Part shown: one piece after another, positions 1-9,603 of the stretch | How the letters are laid out: every line of letters begins with the position of its first letter | Position numbering within the stretch: the stretch's first letter is position 1 | NCBI RefSeq assembly: GCF_025725725.1 | Contig: NZ_CP107020.1 | Span: 434,001 to 498,000, forward strand | Reading direction: 5' to 3' | Length of the DNA stretch: 64,000 nucleotides | From: Brachybacterium huguangmaarense | GTDB taxonomy: Bacteria; Actinomycetota; Actinomycetes; Actinomycetales; Dermabacteraceae | The notes under the pieces: model-generated | What the model saw: only the letters and a program-made list of their open reading frames with translations | Told to the model about the DNA's origin: nothing | Database searches by the model: none | Position numbers and translations under genes: made by a program

Positions 1-589
<589 letters not shown>

Positions 590-692
590 TCCGCCCGCTC
601 GTGGCGGTCGGAGCCGCATCGTCGACGTCCCGCTCGTCCTCGCGAGCGGGACGTCACGTCCCGGGCGGCCCACCCGCGCCCCGCCCGAGCGC

Positions 693-710
693 GGGGGGGG
701 GGGGGGGGGG
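693..710. repeat. 18-G homopolymer tract
   Basis: Eighteen consecutive G residues are followed directly by T. Such tracts are prone to polymerase slippage and are also hard to sequence, so the exact length may be an assembly artefact. It lies about 100 bp after pgm and 430 bp before the surface-protein gene, too far upstream to be an obvious promoter spacer. Confidence 0.9.
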
Positions 711-745
711 TGCTTCGGGCGCCCTCAGGGCACCGCAGCACGGGC

Positions 746-833
746 GTGTGCCCGCGCGCGGACCGACCTGTGCCTGCGCGCGGACCGACGTGTGAACGTG
801 TGCGGACCGGCGTGTGCCTGCGTGCGGACCGTG
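746..833. repeat. 22-bp tandem repeat, four copies
   Basis: Four head-to-tail units with the shape GTGTGcctGCGcGCGGACCGac differ at a few positions each. The unit length is two helical turns. Similar 22-bp and 17-bp intergenic arrays occur elsewhere in this window with different sequences. Confidence 0.8.
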
Positions 834-1140
834 TCCGCGCCGCCACGGTCCGCACGTGGGCACGGGCGCACGGGCGCTACCCGGCGTGCCGCCTACCCCC
901 TGCCGACCTCCCCCGGCCCGGAACGTGAGGCACATCACAGTGTCGCGCGTGGCGTCGTCCACATCCCCTTGCGCTCCAGGGCGATCGCCGGGACGCTGGT
1001 CTGGAAAGGTCAAGAGATGGCAAGGTAGGCTTCAAGCCGCGTAATTCGAGACCGCCGTCGTCCAGACTGGATGGCGATCCCGCCTTCACTTGGCCCTGCG
1101 CAGTTGGGGGACTGCGCCCACCTACGAGGAAGGAGAATGC

Positions 1141-2376
1141 ATGCGACGCCCGTTGACCGCTGTCACCGCTGCCGCGACCGCATCACTCGCCGGCCTCGTC
1201 CTCGCCGCCTCTCCCGTCGCCTTCGCCGACGGCGAGGAGGGCCACGACGCCACGTCCACCAGCGACGCCCAGACGTCGTCGAGCGAGACCACCGCCGACG
1301 GTTCGTCCTCCGGGGCGACGGACACCTCCTCGAGCACCACCACCGGGACGACGGAGTCCTCGACGTCCACGCGCACGCCTGTCGAACGACGGCACTGCTC
1401 GCACCACCCACGGCACCGCCACTGCCCCTCGCCGAGCACGACGACGCCGGTCGAGGAGAGCTCCTCCCCCGCCGCCACCGAGACGACGACGAGCGAGGCG
1501 CCCACCACGGAGGCGCCGACGGAGACGTCGGCCCCGGCGACGCCCACCGAGCCCTCCACGGCGACCGACCCGCCCGTCGAGACGACGAGCTCCGCACCGC
1601 CGGTCGAGCCGTCCTCATCTGCGCCCTCGCAGGGCTCGACCTCGACCGCCGGCACCCCGAGCACCACCGACTCCGGGTCGGAGACGCCGACCGAGTCGAC
1701 GAGCTCGGCCCCGCCGACCGAGTCCACGGGCTCGACCCCGCCCACGGAGTCCAGCAGCTCCGCGCCGCCCACGGAGTCCAGCAGCTCCGCGCCGCCCACC
1801 GAGCCGAGCGAGACGACGTCGCCGAGCAGCACGGGCACGCCGTCGGACTCCCCCACGGAGACCTCGTCCGCGACGCCCACGGAGCGTCCGACGACCTCGA
1901 GCCCCAGCACCACCTCGAGCCCCAGCACCACCTCGAGTCCCAGCACCACCTCGAGCGCGCCGAGGACCTCGTCGCCCTCGACGACGAGCGCCGCCCCGCC
2001 CGCGACGCAGAGCGCCGCGCCTACGGCGGCGAATCCGCCCCAGACGCCTCAGGACTCCCCGTCAGCCGTGACCGACCGGTCCACCGCGTCGATCGACAGC
2101 TCGAGCTCGGCGGGCGCGATGTCGGTGACCACCACCCCGCCCTCCGAGGGCGGCGGCGTGTTCCACGATCTCCTGTCAGCCTTCACCCGCAACGACGGCA
2201 CGACCTTCGGCGTGCTGCGCCAGATCCTCATGATCACCTTCGGCATCGGGTTCCTCACCGCGGCCGGGTTCGTGACCGCCACCTGGCGCAGCAGGGTCCG
2301 CACGGGTCGCGCCGAGGCGCGGTCGCGGCACGGTCGCCGTCGTCGCAGCGGCATCAGCCACCTGTTCCGCTCCTGA
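1141..2376 (+). CDS. Secreted Ser/Thr/Pro-rich surface protein with C-terminal membrane anchor
   Basis: Unrecognised family; a 411-residue low-complexity surface protein. The start is set by an AGGAAGGAG site six bases upstream and by a clear signal peptide (MRRPLTAV..LAASPVAFADG, cut near residue 30). Residues of about 35-330 are almost entirely Ser, Thr, Pro and Glu, with short direct repeats such as PTESSSSAP and TTSSPS. Near residue 80 there is a small island with two cysteines (RRHCSHHPRHRHC). The C-terminus has one hydrophobic helix (ILMITFGIGFLTAAGFVTA) followed by an Arg-rich tail, as expected for a single-pass anchor with a cytoplasmic stop-transfer; no LPxTG motif is seen. Such stalks are often glycosylated and span the cell wall, but no function can be assigned here. 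Confidence 0.8.
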   Translation: MRRPLTAVTAAATASLAGLVLAASPVAFADGEEGHDATSTSDAQTSSSETTADGSSSGATDTSSSTTTGTTESSTSTRTPVERRHCSHHPRHRHCPSPSTTTPVEESSSPAATETTTSEAPTTEAPTETSAPATPTEPSTATDPPVETTSSAPPVEPSSSAPSQGSTSTAGTPSTTDSGSETPTESTSSAPPTESTGSTPPTESSSSAPPTESSSSAPPTEPSETTSPSSTGTPSDSPTETSSATPTERPTTSSPSTTSSPSTTSSPSTTSSAPRTSSPSTTSAAPPATQSAAPTAANPPQTPQDSPSAVTDRSTASIDSSSSAGAMSVTTTPPSEGGGVFHDLLSAFTRNDGTTFGVLRQILMITFGIGFLTAAGFVTATWRSRVRTGRAEARSRHGRRRRSGISHLFRS

Positions 2377-2543
2377 GCCGGGGCCACGCCCCTGAGCCGG
2401 CCGGGCACCTGCCCTGAGGCGAGGGGATGTCGTGCCGCGAGGCCGATCGGACACACCCCCACCGCATGCATCGGGCCCTGCGCGCCGACCTCGCGCAGCC
2501 CCGCGCGGCGATCTCGCTCAGCACCGCGCGCTGACCCCGCGCA

Positions 2544-3113
2544 TCATCCCGAGTCCGCCTCAGCCGCGCCGGTCGCTCCGCCTCCGCTCCGCGCGGCGGC
2601 CTCGCGCAGACGCCCGCGGATGTACAGCACGAGGCTCGGCACCGAGCGCTCCATGTGCAGCACCATGCGGTCGAACGCCTTCTGGCCGGAGTACCACGGG
2701 TCCTTGACCGCGAGCTCCTCCTCGCGCGCCGTCGTGGGCGCGACCGGGTCGAACTCGCGCCACAGGAAGACCTCGGGGCGTCGCGTGCCCTCGGGGATCT
2801 GGTCGACCTTGCGGCGCATGGTCTCCGCGTGCTCCGCCGTCATCGCGAGCACGAGGTCCCACTGGGACATCTCGGACTGATGGATGATGCGGGCGCAGTG
2901 CTCGAAGGGCTTCTCGTAGCCGGCGCGCTCGAGGGCCAGGATCGTGCGGTCGTCCATCGGGCTGCCCTCGGACTCCCAGCTGGTCCCGCCCGACTGCACC
3001 TCGACGCGGTCCGCGAGCCCGGCGATCCTCAGACCGCGCCGCAGCATGACGGCGGCCGCGGGCGATCGGCACACGTTGCCGGTGCACACGGTGAGGACGC
3101 GGAAGTCTGACAC
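2544..3113 (-). CDS. Low-molecular-weight protein-tyrosine phosphatase family protein
   Basis: Likely removes phosphate from protein tyrosines, or from arginines as in McsB/YwlE-type enzymes, in the cytoplasm. The N-terminal P-loop is VCTGNVCRSP, with Cys10 as nucleophile and Arg16 in the C-x5-R-S signature. The acid loop is represented by a DPW near residue 145. At 189 residues it is slightly longer than the usual 150-165. It starts with GTG, and a GACAAT hexamer ends six bases before it, the spacing seen at other leaderless starts here; no ribosome site is visible. It stands alone, away from any kinase; a second member is coupled to the BY-kinase of the polysaccharide locus. Confidence 0.88.
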   Translation of the reverse strand: MSDFRVLTVCTGNVCRSPAAAVMLRRGLRIAGLADRVEVQSGGTSWESEGSPMDDRTILALERAGYEKPFEHCARIIHQSEMSQWDLVLAMTAEHAETMRRKVDQIPEGTRRPEVFLWREFDPVAPTTAREEELAVKDPWYSGQKAFDRMVLHMERSVPSLVLYIRGRLREAAARSGGGATGAAEADSG

Positions 3114-3119
3114 GTCACC

Positions 3120-3125
3120 ATTGTC
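3120..3125 (-). promoter_or_regulatory. Candidate -10 element for a leaderless phosphatase mRNA
   Basis: On the minus strand GACAAT is followed by six bases and then the GTG start. That spacing puts transcription initiation at or next to the start codon. No convincing -35 box was found. Confidence 0.4.
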
Positions 3126-3326
3126 CCAGGCTCAGGGCGGTGCTGTGACACCCCCTGTCCGGAGGTTGCGCCGCAGGTCCCCCACCTCTCGACGATGGTT
3201 GCGTTGTGCAGCGGGGGCTCTGCTATGGCAAGGTGGGGTCTGGAGGCGATGGGGTCTTCCCGCACCGATCGTGGCGGCCCGGTCCTCCAGGACCGCGACT
3301 CGCACCACACACAGAAAGGGCACGCC

Positions 3327-3812
3327 ATGACCGATATCTTCCAGGCACAGGACGAGCACTGGTCTCTCGTGCGCGAGATCCGTCTGCGGTCGCTGAGCAC
3401 CGATCCCCGGGCCTTCGGGCAGACGTGGGAGAAGGAGTCGACCTACGACGAGTCCCAGTGGCGTGCCCGCGTGCAGGAAGCGGCATGGTTCCTCGCGACC
3501 GACGACGGCACGCCGGTGGCCGTCGTGGCGAGCCGCCACGAGGAGGACTCCCCTGCCAACGAGCGCGAGCTCCAGGCCATGTGGGTCAGCCCCGCCCATC
3601 GCAAGTCCGGCATCGCCCAGCAGCTCGCGGAGGCCGTGTTCGCATGGGCGCAGCAGGACGGCGCCGACACCGTGACGCTGTACGTCGGCCCCACCAACCA
3701 GCCGGCCCGCAAGCTCTACGACGCCCTCGGCTTCACCGACACGGGCGATCGCTGGCAGGTCGACGACGACGATCCGGACGCCGCCTGGACCAAGATGGCC
3801 CGGTCCGTCTGA
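3327..3812 (+). CDS. GNAT family N-acetyltransferase
   Basis: Predicted acetyl-CoA-dependent transferase of unknown substrate. The ATG was chosen because AGAAAGGG lies eight bases upstream and the frame further 5' has no conserved content. The 161-residue length is normal for a single GNAT domain. Motif A is visible as QAMWVSPAHRKSGIAQQL (residues of about 82-99), with the K-S-G-I-A pyrophosphate loop, and motif B as TLYVGPTNQPARKLYDALGF near residue 115, where N and the LY..LGF pattern are typical. It is monocistronic, with about 75 bp before the next gene on the same strand. Confidence 0.88.
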   Translation: MTDIFQAQDEHWSLVREIRLRSLSTDPRAFGQTWEKESTYDESQWRARVQEAAWFLATDDGTPVAVVASRHEEDSPANERELQAMWVSPAHRKSGIAQQLAEAVFAWAQQDGADTVTLYVGPTNQPARKLYDALGFTDTGDRWQVDDDDPDAAWTKMARSV

Positions 3813-3888
3813 GCGGCTCCGCCGCCCGCGTCCGCCGGCCCCGCTCCGCCATGCCTCCCGTGCCCTCGCCGGACGGACCGACGACGCC

Positions 3889-4983
3889 ATGAGGTGCGCG
3901 ATCGCCTCGGCGGGCGCCGGCTACGGCGACCGCCCGCACTGGGCGGCCCGCACCGAGGACGTCAAGAATCGCGTCGTGGGCCGCGCCCTGCGCATCCTCG
4001 GGTGGGACGCGCGCCTGCAGCCCTACACGGGCTACGGGACCCCGCGGCGCATCCGGGTCCTCGCCAAGGTGCTCTATGCCGCGCCGCGCACGCCCGCGGA
4101 CTTCCACGACCAGCCTGTGCACGACATGCGCACGATGGCCGTGCGCGGCTTCCGCTCCTTCGCCTCCCAGTGCGCGCCGTTCCAGCGTGTGCGCGTGGTG
4201 GCCGGGGACCAGGGCTTCACCGTGCGTGCCGACCGCTCCGGGATCGTCGACGCCATGCTCGAGGTGTCCCTGCCGCCCGGGACCCACGAGGTGGTGCTGT
4301 CGACCCACCCGGGCAACGAGGTGACCGCCGAGGTCATCGTCTTCGACCCCGACCAGCCCCTCGGCGTCGTCAGCGACATCGACGACACCGTGATGGTGAC
4401 CTGGCTGCCGCGCCCCCTGCTCGCCTTCTGGAACGCCTTCGTGATCCAGCAGTCCTCCCGCAAGGTCGTGCCCGGCATGCCGCTGCTCTACCAGGAGTTC
4501 GCTCGCGCCCATCCGCACGTGCCGTTCGTGTACCTGTCCACGGGCGCGTGGAACGTCTTCCCGGTGCTGCGGCGCTTCCTGTTCAAGAACGGCTACCCCG
4601 ACGGCCCGATGCTGCTGACGGACTGGGGGCCCACCAACACGGGCCTGTTCCGCTCGGGCATGCAGCACAAGCTGCGTTCGCTCGAGCTGCTGCGCCGCAC
4701 CTTCCCCGAGATGAGGTGGCTGCTCGTGGGCGATGACGGCCAGCACGATCCGGAGATCTACGGACGCTTCTGCGCCGCCCATCCGGATCGCGTCGCCGCC
4801 GTCGCGATCCGCCAGCTCACGGGCGCCGAGCAGGTGCTCTCCCACGGCACCCGGCGCGCCGCCGGGCACGAGGTCGCGCCCGCCTCGGCCGCGGACGCCT
4901 CGGACGCACCCGACATCCCGTGGGTCGAGGGGCCCGACGGGCATCGCCTGCTGCTCGCGCTGCGCGGGATCGGGATGCTGTGA
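3889..4983 (+). CDS. APP1-type phosphatidate phosphatase domain protein (DUF2183)
   Basis: The catalytic segment VVSDIDDTVMVT (near residue 161) is the DxDxT motif of the HAD-like APP1 phosphatases, whose yeast founder is a Mg-dependent phosphatidate phosphatase. Further HAD motifs follow: LSTGAWNVFPVL (motif II), the DWGPTNTGLFRSG..HK segment with a conserved lysine (motif III), and LVGDDGQHDPEIY (motif IV). The N-terminal 150 residues form a beta-rich domain that usually accompanies this family in actinobacteria. The length of 364 is typical. No signal peptide is seen, so it acts in the cytoplasm or at the inner membrane face. Its TGA overlaps the GTG of the following acetyltransferase by four bases, which implies translational coupling. 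The bacterial substrate is not established. Confidence 0.85.
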   Translation: MRCAIASAGAGYGDRPHWAARTEDVKNRVVGRALRILGWDARLQPYTGYGTPRRIRVLAKVLYAAPRTPADFHDQPVHDMRTMAVRGFRSFASQCAPFQRVRVVAGDQGFTVRADRSGIVDAMLEVSLPPGTHEVVLSTHPGNEVTAEVIVFDPDQPLGVVSDIDDTVMVTWLPRPLLAFWNAFVIQQSSRKVVPGMPLLYQEFARAHPHVPFVYLSTGAWNVFPVLRRFLFKNGYPDGPMLLTDWGPTNTGLFRSGMQHKLRSLELLRRTFPEMRWLLVGDDGQHDPEIYGRFCAAHPDRVAAVAIRQLTGAEQVLSHGTRRAAGHEVAPASAADASDAPDIPWVEGPDGHRLLLALRGIGML

Positions 4984-5540
4984 ACGAGGGTGCCCGGATC
5001 CGGGAGGCGACGCCTGCCGACGCGGCTTCGATGGTCGAGGTCATCGAGGCCGCCTACCGCGGCGACGGGGGCTGGACCACCGAGTCGCACCTGGTCGCCG
5101 GTGCCCGCACCTCCGTCGCCGACGTCGAGCAGTACATCGCCGACACCGAGCATGTCGTGCTCGTGGCGGAGGCCCCGGCGTCCTCCGACGACCACGCGGC
5201 GGCGAGCGCCGGGACGCCTGCACGCGCCGCCCGGATCATCGGCTGCTGCTACGTGCGTCTGCCCCAGGGCGACGACCTCGCGGAGTTCGGCCTGTTCGCG
5301 GTCGACCCCCGCATCCAGGGCGGCGGCATCGGCTCGCGCCTGCTCGAGGCCGCCGAGACCCGCGTGCGTGCGGCCGGGGCCGAGCAGCTCATGATCCAGG
5401 TGCTGCAGACGCGGCCGGAGCTGCGCGCGTGGTACGAGCGCCGCCGCTTCGTGCCCACGGGCACCGTGCTGCCGTTCCCCGGCGTCGGCCTGCGCGTCGA
5501 GGGGCTCGGCATGGACGAGCTCGTCAAACGCCTGGCCTGA
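4980..5540 (+). CDS. GNAT family N-acetyltransferase
   Basis: The second acetyltransferase in this neighbourhood, 186 residues. The start is the GTG that overlaps the preceding stop (GTGA); translation then begins VNEGARIREATPADAASM, the usual beta1-alpha1 entry of GNAT proteins. Motif A is FGLFAVDPRIQGGGIGSRL, with the Q-G-G-G-I-G acetyl-CoA loop near residue 110, and the C-terminal part has LRAWYERRRFVPTGT. A small insertion of Ala/Asp residues sits near position 65. The coupling to the APP1-like gene suggests co-expression, but no substrate can be read from the sequence. Confidence 0.87.
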   Translation: MNEGARIREATPADAASMVEVIEAAYRGDGGWTTESHLVAGARTSVADVEQYIADTEHVVLVAEAPASSDDHAAASAGTPARAARIIGCCYVRLPQGDDLAEFGLFAVDPRIQGGGIGSRLLEAAETRVRAAGAEQLMIQVLQTRPELRAWYERRRFVPTGTVLPFPGVGLRVEGLGMDELVKRLA

Positions 5541-5596
5541 GCGCGCCGGGCCCGGGCGGCCCTGTCGACGGCGCCCGGCCCCGACGTGACGGCGAC

Positions 5597-5602
5597 TACC
5601 CT
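5597..5602 (+). promoter_or_regulatory. -10 element (TACCCT) for leaderless aldo/keto reductase mRNA
   Basis: TACCCT fits TANNNT and is followed by exactly six bases before the ATG, so the transcript should begin at the start codon. No Shine-Dalgarno sequence precedes that ATG, which supports the reading. A -35 box is not evident. Confidence 0.55.
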
Positions 5603-5608
5603 GGGGCC

Positions 5609-6622
5609 ATGAGCATCGAGCCCTACACGCCCGCCGAGGACCGCTACGACAAGGCCGAGTTCCGGCGCGTGGGACGGTCGGGGCTGGTGCTGCCGCCGAT
5701 CTCGCTCGGCTTCTGGCAGAACTTCGGCGACGAGCGCGACCTGGCCGACCTGCGCGCGATCGTGCGGCGGGCGTTCGACCTGGGAGTGACCCACTTCGAC
5801 CTCGCCAACAACTACGGGCCGCCTCCCGGGAGCGCGGAGGCGAACCTCGGCACGATTCTGCGGGCGGACCTCTCCGCCCACCGCGACGAGCTGATCATCT
5901 CCTCCAAGGCCGGCTACACCATGTGGCCGGGCCCGTACGGCGACCACGGCTCGCGCAAGTATCTGCTGGCCTCCCTGGACCAGTCGCTCGAGCGGCTCGG
6001 ACTCGACTACGTCGACATCTTCTACCACCACCGCGAGGACCCGGAGACGCCGCTCGAGGAGACCATGGGCGCGCTCGCCCAGGCGGTCCGCTCGGGCCGC
6101 GCCCTGTACGCGGGCATCTCGAACTACTCCCCCGAGCGGACACGCGAGGCCGCCCGGATCCTCGCCGACCTCGGCACCCCGCTGCTGATCCATCAGCCCT
6201 CGTACTCCCTGTTCAACCGGCACGTCGAGGCCGGCCTGCTCGAGGTGCTCGAGGACATCGGCGCCGGCGCGGCGGTGTTCTCGCCGCTCCAGCAGGGACT
6301 GCTGACCGACCGCTACCTCGACGGCGTCCCGACGGGCTCGCGCGCCACGCAGGGGCGGTTCCTCACGGTCGACCAGGCCACCGACGAGACCTACCTCGAG
6401 CGGGCGCGCGGCCTGAACGCGATCGCCCAGGAGCGCGGACAGACGCTCGCCCAGATGGCGCTCGCGTGGGTGCTCCGGCACGACACCGTGACCACGGCGC
6501 TCGTGGGGGCCTCGAGCGTCGCCCAGCTCGAGGCGAACATCGCGGGCCGGGAGAACCTCGAGTTCGGCGACGACGAGCTCACCGCGATCGACGAGCTCGC
6601 GATCGACGGCACCGGCCGGTAG
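5609..6622 (+). CDS. Aldo/keto reductase, L-glyceraldehyde 3-phosphate reductase (YghZ) type
   Basis: NADPH-dependent reductase of the AKR14 (YghZ/Gpr) group, which in E. coli reduces L-glyceraldehyde 3-phosphate and methylglyoxal. The family signature FDLANNYGPPPGSAE is present near residues 62-76 and carries the catalytic Asp and Tyr. The catalytic Lys is in ISSKAGY and the His in FYHHREDPETPLEE. The C-terminal NADP site is seen in QMALAWVLR and TTALVGASSVAQLEAN. The length of 337 agrees with the family. The ATG was chosen because of the TACCCT-N6 promoter and the conserved N-terminus; a longer upstream frame has no family similarity. A strong hairpin follows, shared with the converging ABC operon. 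Confidence 0.92.
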   Translation: MSIEPYTPAEDRYDKAEFRRVGRSGLVLPPISLGFWQNFGDERDLADLRAIVRRAFDLGVTHFDLANNYGPPPGSAEANLGTILRADLSAHRDELIISSKAGYTMWPGPYGDHGSRKYLLASLDQSLERLGLDYVDIFYHHREDPETPLEETMGALAQAVRSGRALYAGISNYSPERTREAARILADLGTPLLIHQPSYSLFNRHVEAGLLEVLEDIGAGAAVFSPLQQGLLTDRYLDGVPTGSRATQGRFLTVDQATDETYLERARGLNAIAQERGQTLAQMALAWVLRHDTVTTALVGASSVAQLEANIAGRENLEFGDDELTAIDELAIDGTGR

Positions 6623-6698
6623 CCGCGGGCCCCGCCGGGTCCTGGCCCGGGCTCGGCGGGCTCGGTGGGTGCGTCGCGGTGGCCGCGGTGGAGCTGCG

Positions 6699-6767
6699 AG
6701 AAAAGGTAGTCCTGTGGCCGGACGAGGTCCTGACGGGGGTCGTCCGACCACAGGGCTACCTTTTTCT
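6699..6767. terminator. Bidirectional terminator-like hairpin
   Basis: The two arms (6699-6725 and 6740-6767) are about 27 bases long and match with two mismatches and one single-base indel. They begin AGAAAAGGTAG and end CTACCTTTTTCT. The T run on the plus strand and the A run at the other foot, a T run on the minus strand, make it suitable for stopping both the reductase and the convergent ABC operon. Confidence 0.85.
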
Positions 6768-6778
6768 GCCGCCGCGTC

Positions 6779-7557
<779 letters not shown>

Positions 7558-7558
<1 letters not shown>

Positions 7559-8547
7559 CACAGCTCCACCTCCGGGAGAGCGTCCTGGGGAGTGGTCCCG
7601 GCGCGGTTGACGGCCGCCTGGCGGGAGGCGCGGCGGCCGCGGGCGGCGGCGCGGTCGTCGAAGCCGCGGCCGAAGTAGCGCTCGAGATAATGCTGGCCGA
7701 CCATGAGCAGGCTCGTGATCGCGAGGTACCAGAGGGCGGCGACGATCAGGAGCGGCACCGGGGTGAACAGCTTGTTGGCGATCGCGTTGGTCGCGAACGT
7801 GAGGTCGAGGGTGAAGGGCACGGCCAGCACGAGCGAGGTGGTCTTGAGCATGCCGATGGTCTCGTTGCCGAGCGGGGGGATGATCACGCGCATCGCCTGG
7901 GGCACGATGATGCGCCGCAGGATGCGGCCGTCGCCCATGCCGAGCGCGCGGGCCGCCTCGGTCTGGCCGCGGTCCGCCGAGTTCAGGCCCGAGCGGATGA
8001 TCTCGGCGAGGTAGGCGCCCTCGTTGAGGCCGAGCCCGACGATCGCGGCGGCGAGCGCGGGGAACAGGTCGCGCGTCGAGAACGAGAACAGCTCGGGCCC
8101 CCTGGGCACGCCGACGACGACGCGCGGCAGGATCACCGTGAACAGGCCCCAGAAGACGAGCTGGGTGTACACGGGAGTGCCGCGGAAGACGAAGATGTAC
8201 GCCCACGAGACGCCGCGCAGCACCGGGTTGTCGCTGCGGCGCATGATCGCGGCGGTCAGGGCGACCGCGGTGCCCAGCAGCATCGAGGCGACCGTGATGA
8301 GCAGCGTCCAGCCGACGCCCTGGACGACCTTGACGTCGAACAGGTAGGTCGCCACGGTGTCCCACTGGAGCACCGGGTTCACGATCAGGAACCGTAGCAG
8401 CGCGAGCACGAGCAGGGCCACGATGACGGCGCTGATCCAGGTGCCCGGACGCGGGCTGGCCTTGGCGTGGATGCGGCCGGGGATCATGTCGTGCTCGGCC
8501 GTGTCGGACGACGCTGACGTCGGGCGGGCGGAGGAGGGTGAGGTCAC
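7558..8547 (-). CDS. Amino-acid ABC transporter permease
   Basis: Membrane subunit of a polar amino-acid importer (HisM/GlnP family). It has a long hydrophilic N-terminus of about 35 residues, then five or six transmembrane segments, starting with [19 protein letters not shown]. The ATPase-coupling EAA loop reads [21 protein letters not shown]. The family-typical [15 protein letters not shown] and [16 protein letters not shown] segments are clear. It begins with the GTG that overlaps the binding-protein stop (GTGA); a later Met at residue 25 could also be used. The length of 329 is longer than the common 220-300 because of the N-terminal extension and a basic C-terminal tail. Confidence 0.92.
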
Positions 8548-9476
8548 GAGGAGGGGTCCACTTCCGAGGTGTCGATCATGCCGGACTCGTTGCCCCACGC
8601 GGCGAGGATCTCGCGCAGGGCACCCGAGTCGATGAGGTGCTGGACGGCGGCCTGGAGGGCGCGCGCCAGGTCGGGCTGGTCCTTGGCCACGACGATGCCG
8701 TTGAGGGCCGAGTCCTCGATGCCGCCGACCTGCTCGAGCTCGCCGCGCGAGCGGTCCACGGCGTACGCGATGACCGGGGAGTCGGCGAGCAGCAGGTCCG
8801 CCTTGCCGCCCGCGACCGCGGTCGCGGCGTCGGCGTTGCCGGTGTAGGGGAGGTCGGTGACGCCGCGGCGTCCCGCCGCACGGCAGGCCTGGTCGCGTTC
8901 GGCGACGACGTCGTCCATGTAGGTGCCGACCTGATGGGCGGCGCGCGTGCCGCACAGGTCCTGGGGGTCGATCCCGTAGGGGTTGCCGGTCTTGACGGCG
9001 TAGGACATGCCGGCGCGGAAGTAGGTGACCATCGAGACGGTCTCGAGGCGCTCGGGGTCGACGGTGAAGCTCGAGATCCCGACGTCGTACTTGGTGCCGA
9101 TCGACGGGATGATCTGGGCGAAGACCGCGGACTCCGTGCGGGTGGACAGGCCCAGCACCGCGCCGATCGCCGCCAGGATGTCCATGTCGTAGCCGACGGG
9201 CGTGCCGTCCCCCGCCAGGAACTCCCCCGGGGCGTAGTTGAGGGCCGCGCCGTTGACGAGCTCTCCCCTGTCGCGGATGGCGGCGGGGACGAGGGCGGCG
9301 ATCTCCTCGACGGCGCTCACGCCCGAGAGGTCGACCTCGGGGATCGCGTCGGTCTCGGCGTCCAGGCGCTCAGAGGCATGGGTGCACGAGGTCAGGGCGG
9401 GCCCGAGCGCGAGGGCGCCGACGGCGAGAGGGACCGATCGCAGGAGAGCGCGACGGCGGGGATGACGAACAAGCAC
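8544..9476 (-). CDS. Amino-acid ABC transporter substrate-binding lipoprotein
   Basis: Extracytoplasmic receptor for the ABC importer. The N-terminus has an Arg-rich region, a hydrophobic stretch and the lipobox LTSC near residue 31, which indicates lipid anchoring; the RRRALLRS segment could allow Tat export but is not a full twin-arginine motif. The mature part carries the family-3 binding protein pattern: [39 protein letters not shown] and [13 protein letters not shown]. The length is 310. The first gene of a three-gene operon, it starts at a GTG sitting seven bases after a near-consensus promoter, with no ribosome site, so the mRNA is probably leaderless. Confidence 0.92.
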   Translation of the reverse strand: MLVRHPRRRALLRSVPLAVGALALGPALTSCTHASERLDAETDAIPEVDLSGVSAVEEIAALVPAAIRDRGELVNGAALNYAPGEFLAGDGTPVGYDMDILAAIGAVLGLSTRTESAVFAQIIPSIGTKYDVGISSFTVDPERLETVSMVTYFRAGMSYAVKTGNPYGIDPQDLCGTRAAHQVGTYMDDVVAERDQACRAAGRRGVTDLPYTGNADAATAVAGGKADLLLADSPVIAYAVDRSRGELEQVGGIEDSALNGIVVAKDQPDLARALQAAVQHLIDSGALREILAAWGNESGMIDTSEVDPSS

Positions 9477-9482
9477 CGTGCA

Positions 9483-9511
9483 ATCTTATTCACTGCACTG
9501 CAATTTCACAA
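9483..9511 (-). promoter_or_regulatory. Promoter of the amino-acid ABC operon (-35 TTGTGA, -10 TAAGAT)
   Basis: On the minus strand TTGTGA is followed by a 17-base spacer and TAAGAT, then six bases and the GTG start. Both hexamers and the spacing fit a housekeeping sigma promoter, and the position predicts a leaderless transcript. The AT-rich spacer holds a CAGTG direct repeat (GCAGTGCAGTG) that could bind a regulator. Confidence 0.7.
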
Positions 9512-9603
9512 TTCGGGGACGCGCGCCCTCGTGCCGGTCGGGCCCGCCTGCCACGGGCAGGCGAGGCCGCGCACCGGGGACGGGGCCCCGGTGCGGCGGC
9601 GGG

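Larger units (their letters stand above)
590..1140. other. Gene-free gap with G tract and tandem repeats
   Basis: No credible coding frame lies between the phosphoglucomutase stop and the next gene. The stretch holds an 18-G homopolymer and four copies of a 22-bp repeat, described separately. Its last 20 bases contain the AGGAAGGAG ribosome site of the following surface protein. I see no tRNA or hairpin with a T run. Confidence 0.6.

Noticed and set aside
1122..1949. Val/Gly/Ser-rich minus-strand frame opposite the surface protein
   Set aside because: It mirrors the repetitive Ser/Thr/Pro codons on the other strand, has no ribosome site and no domain.
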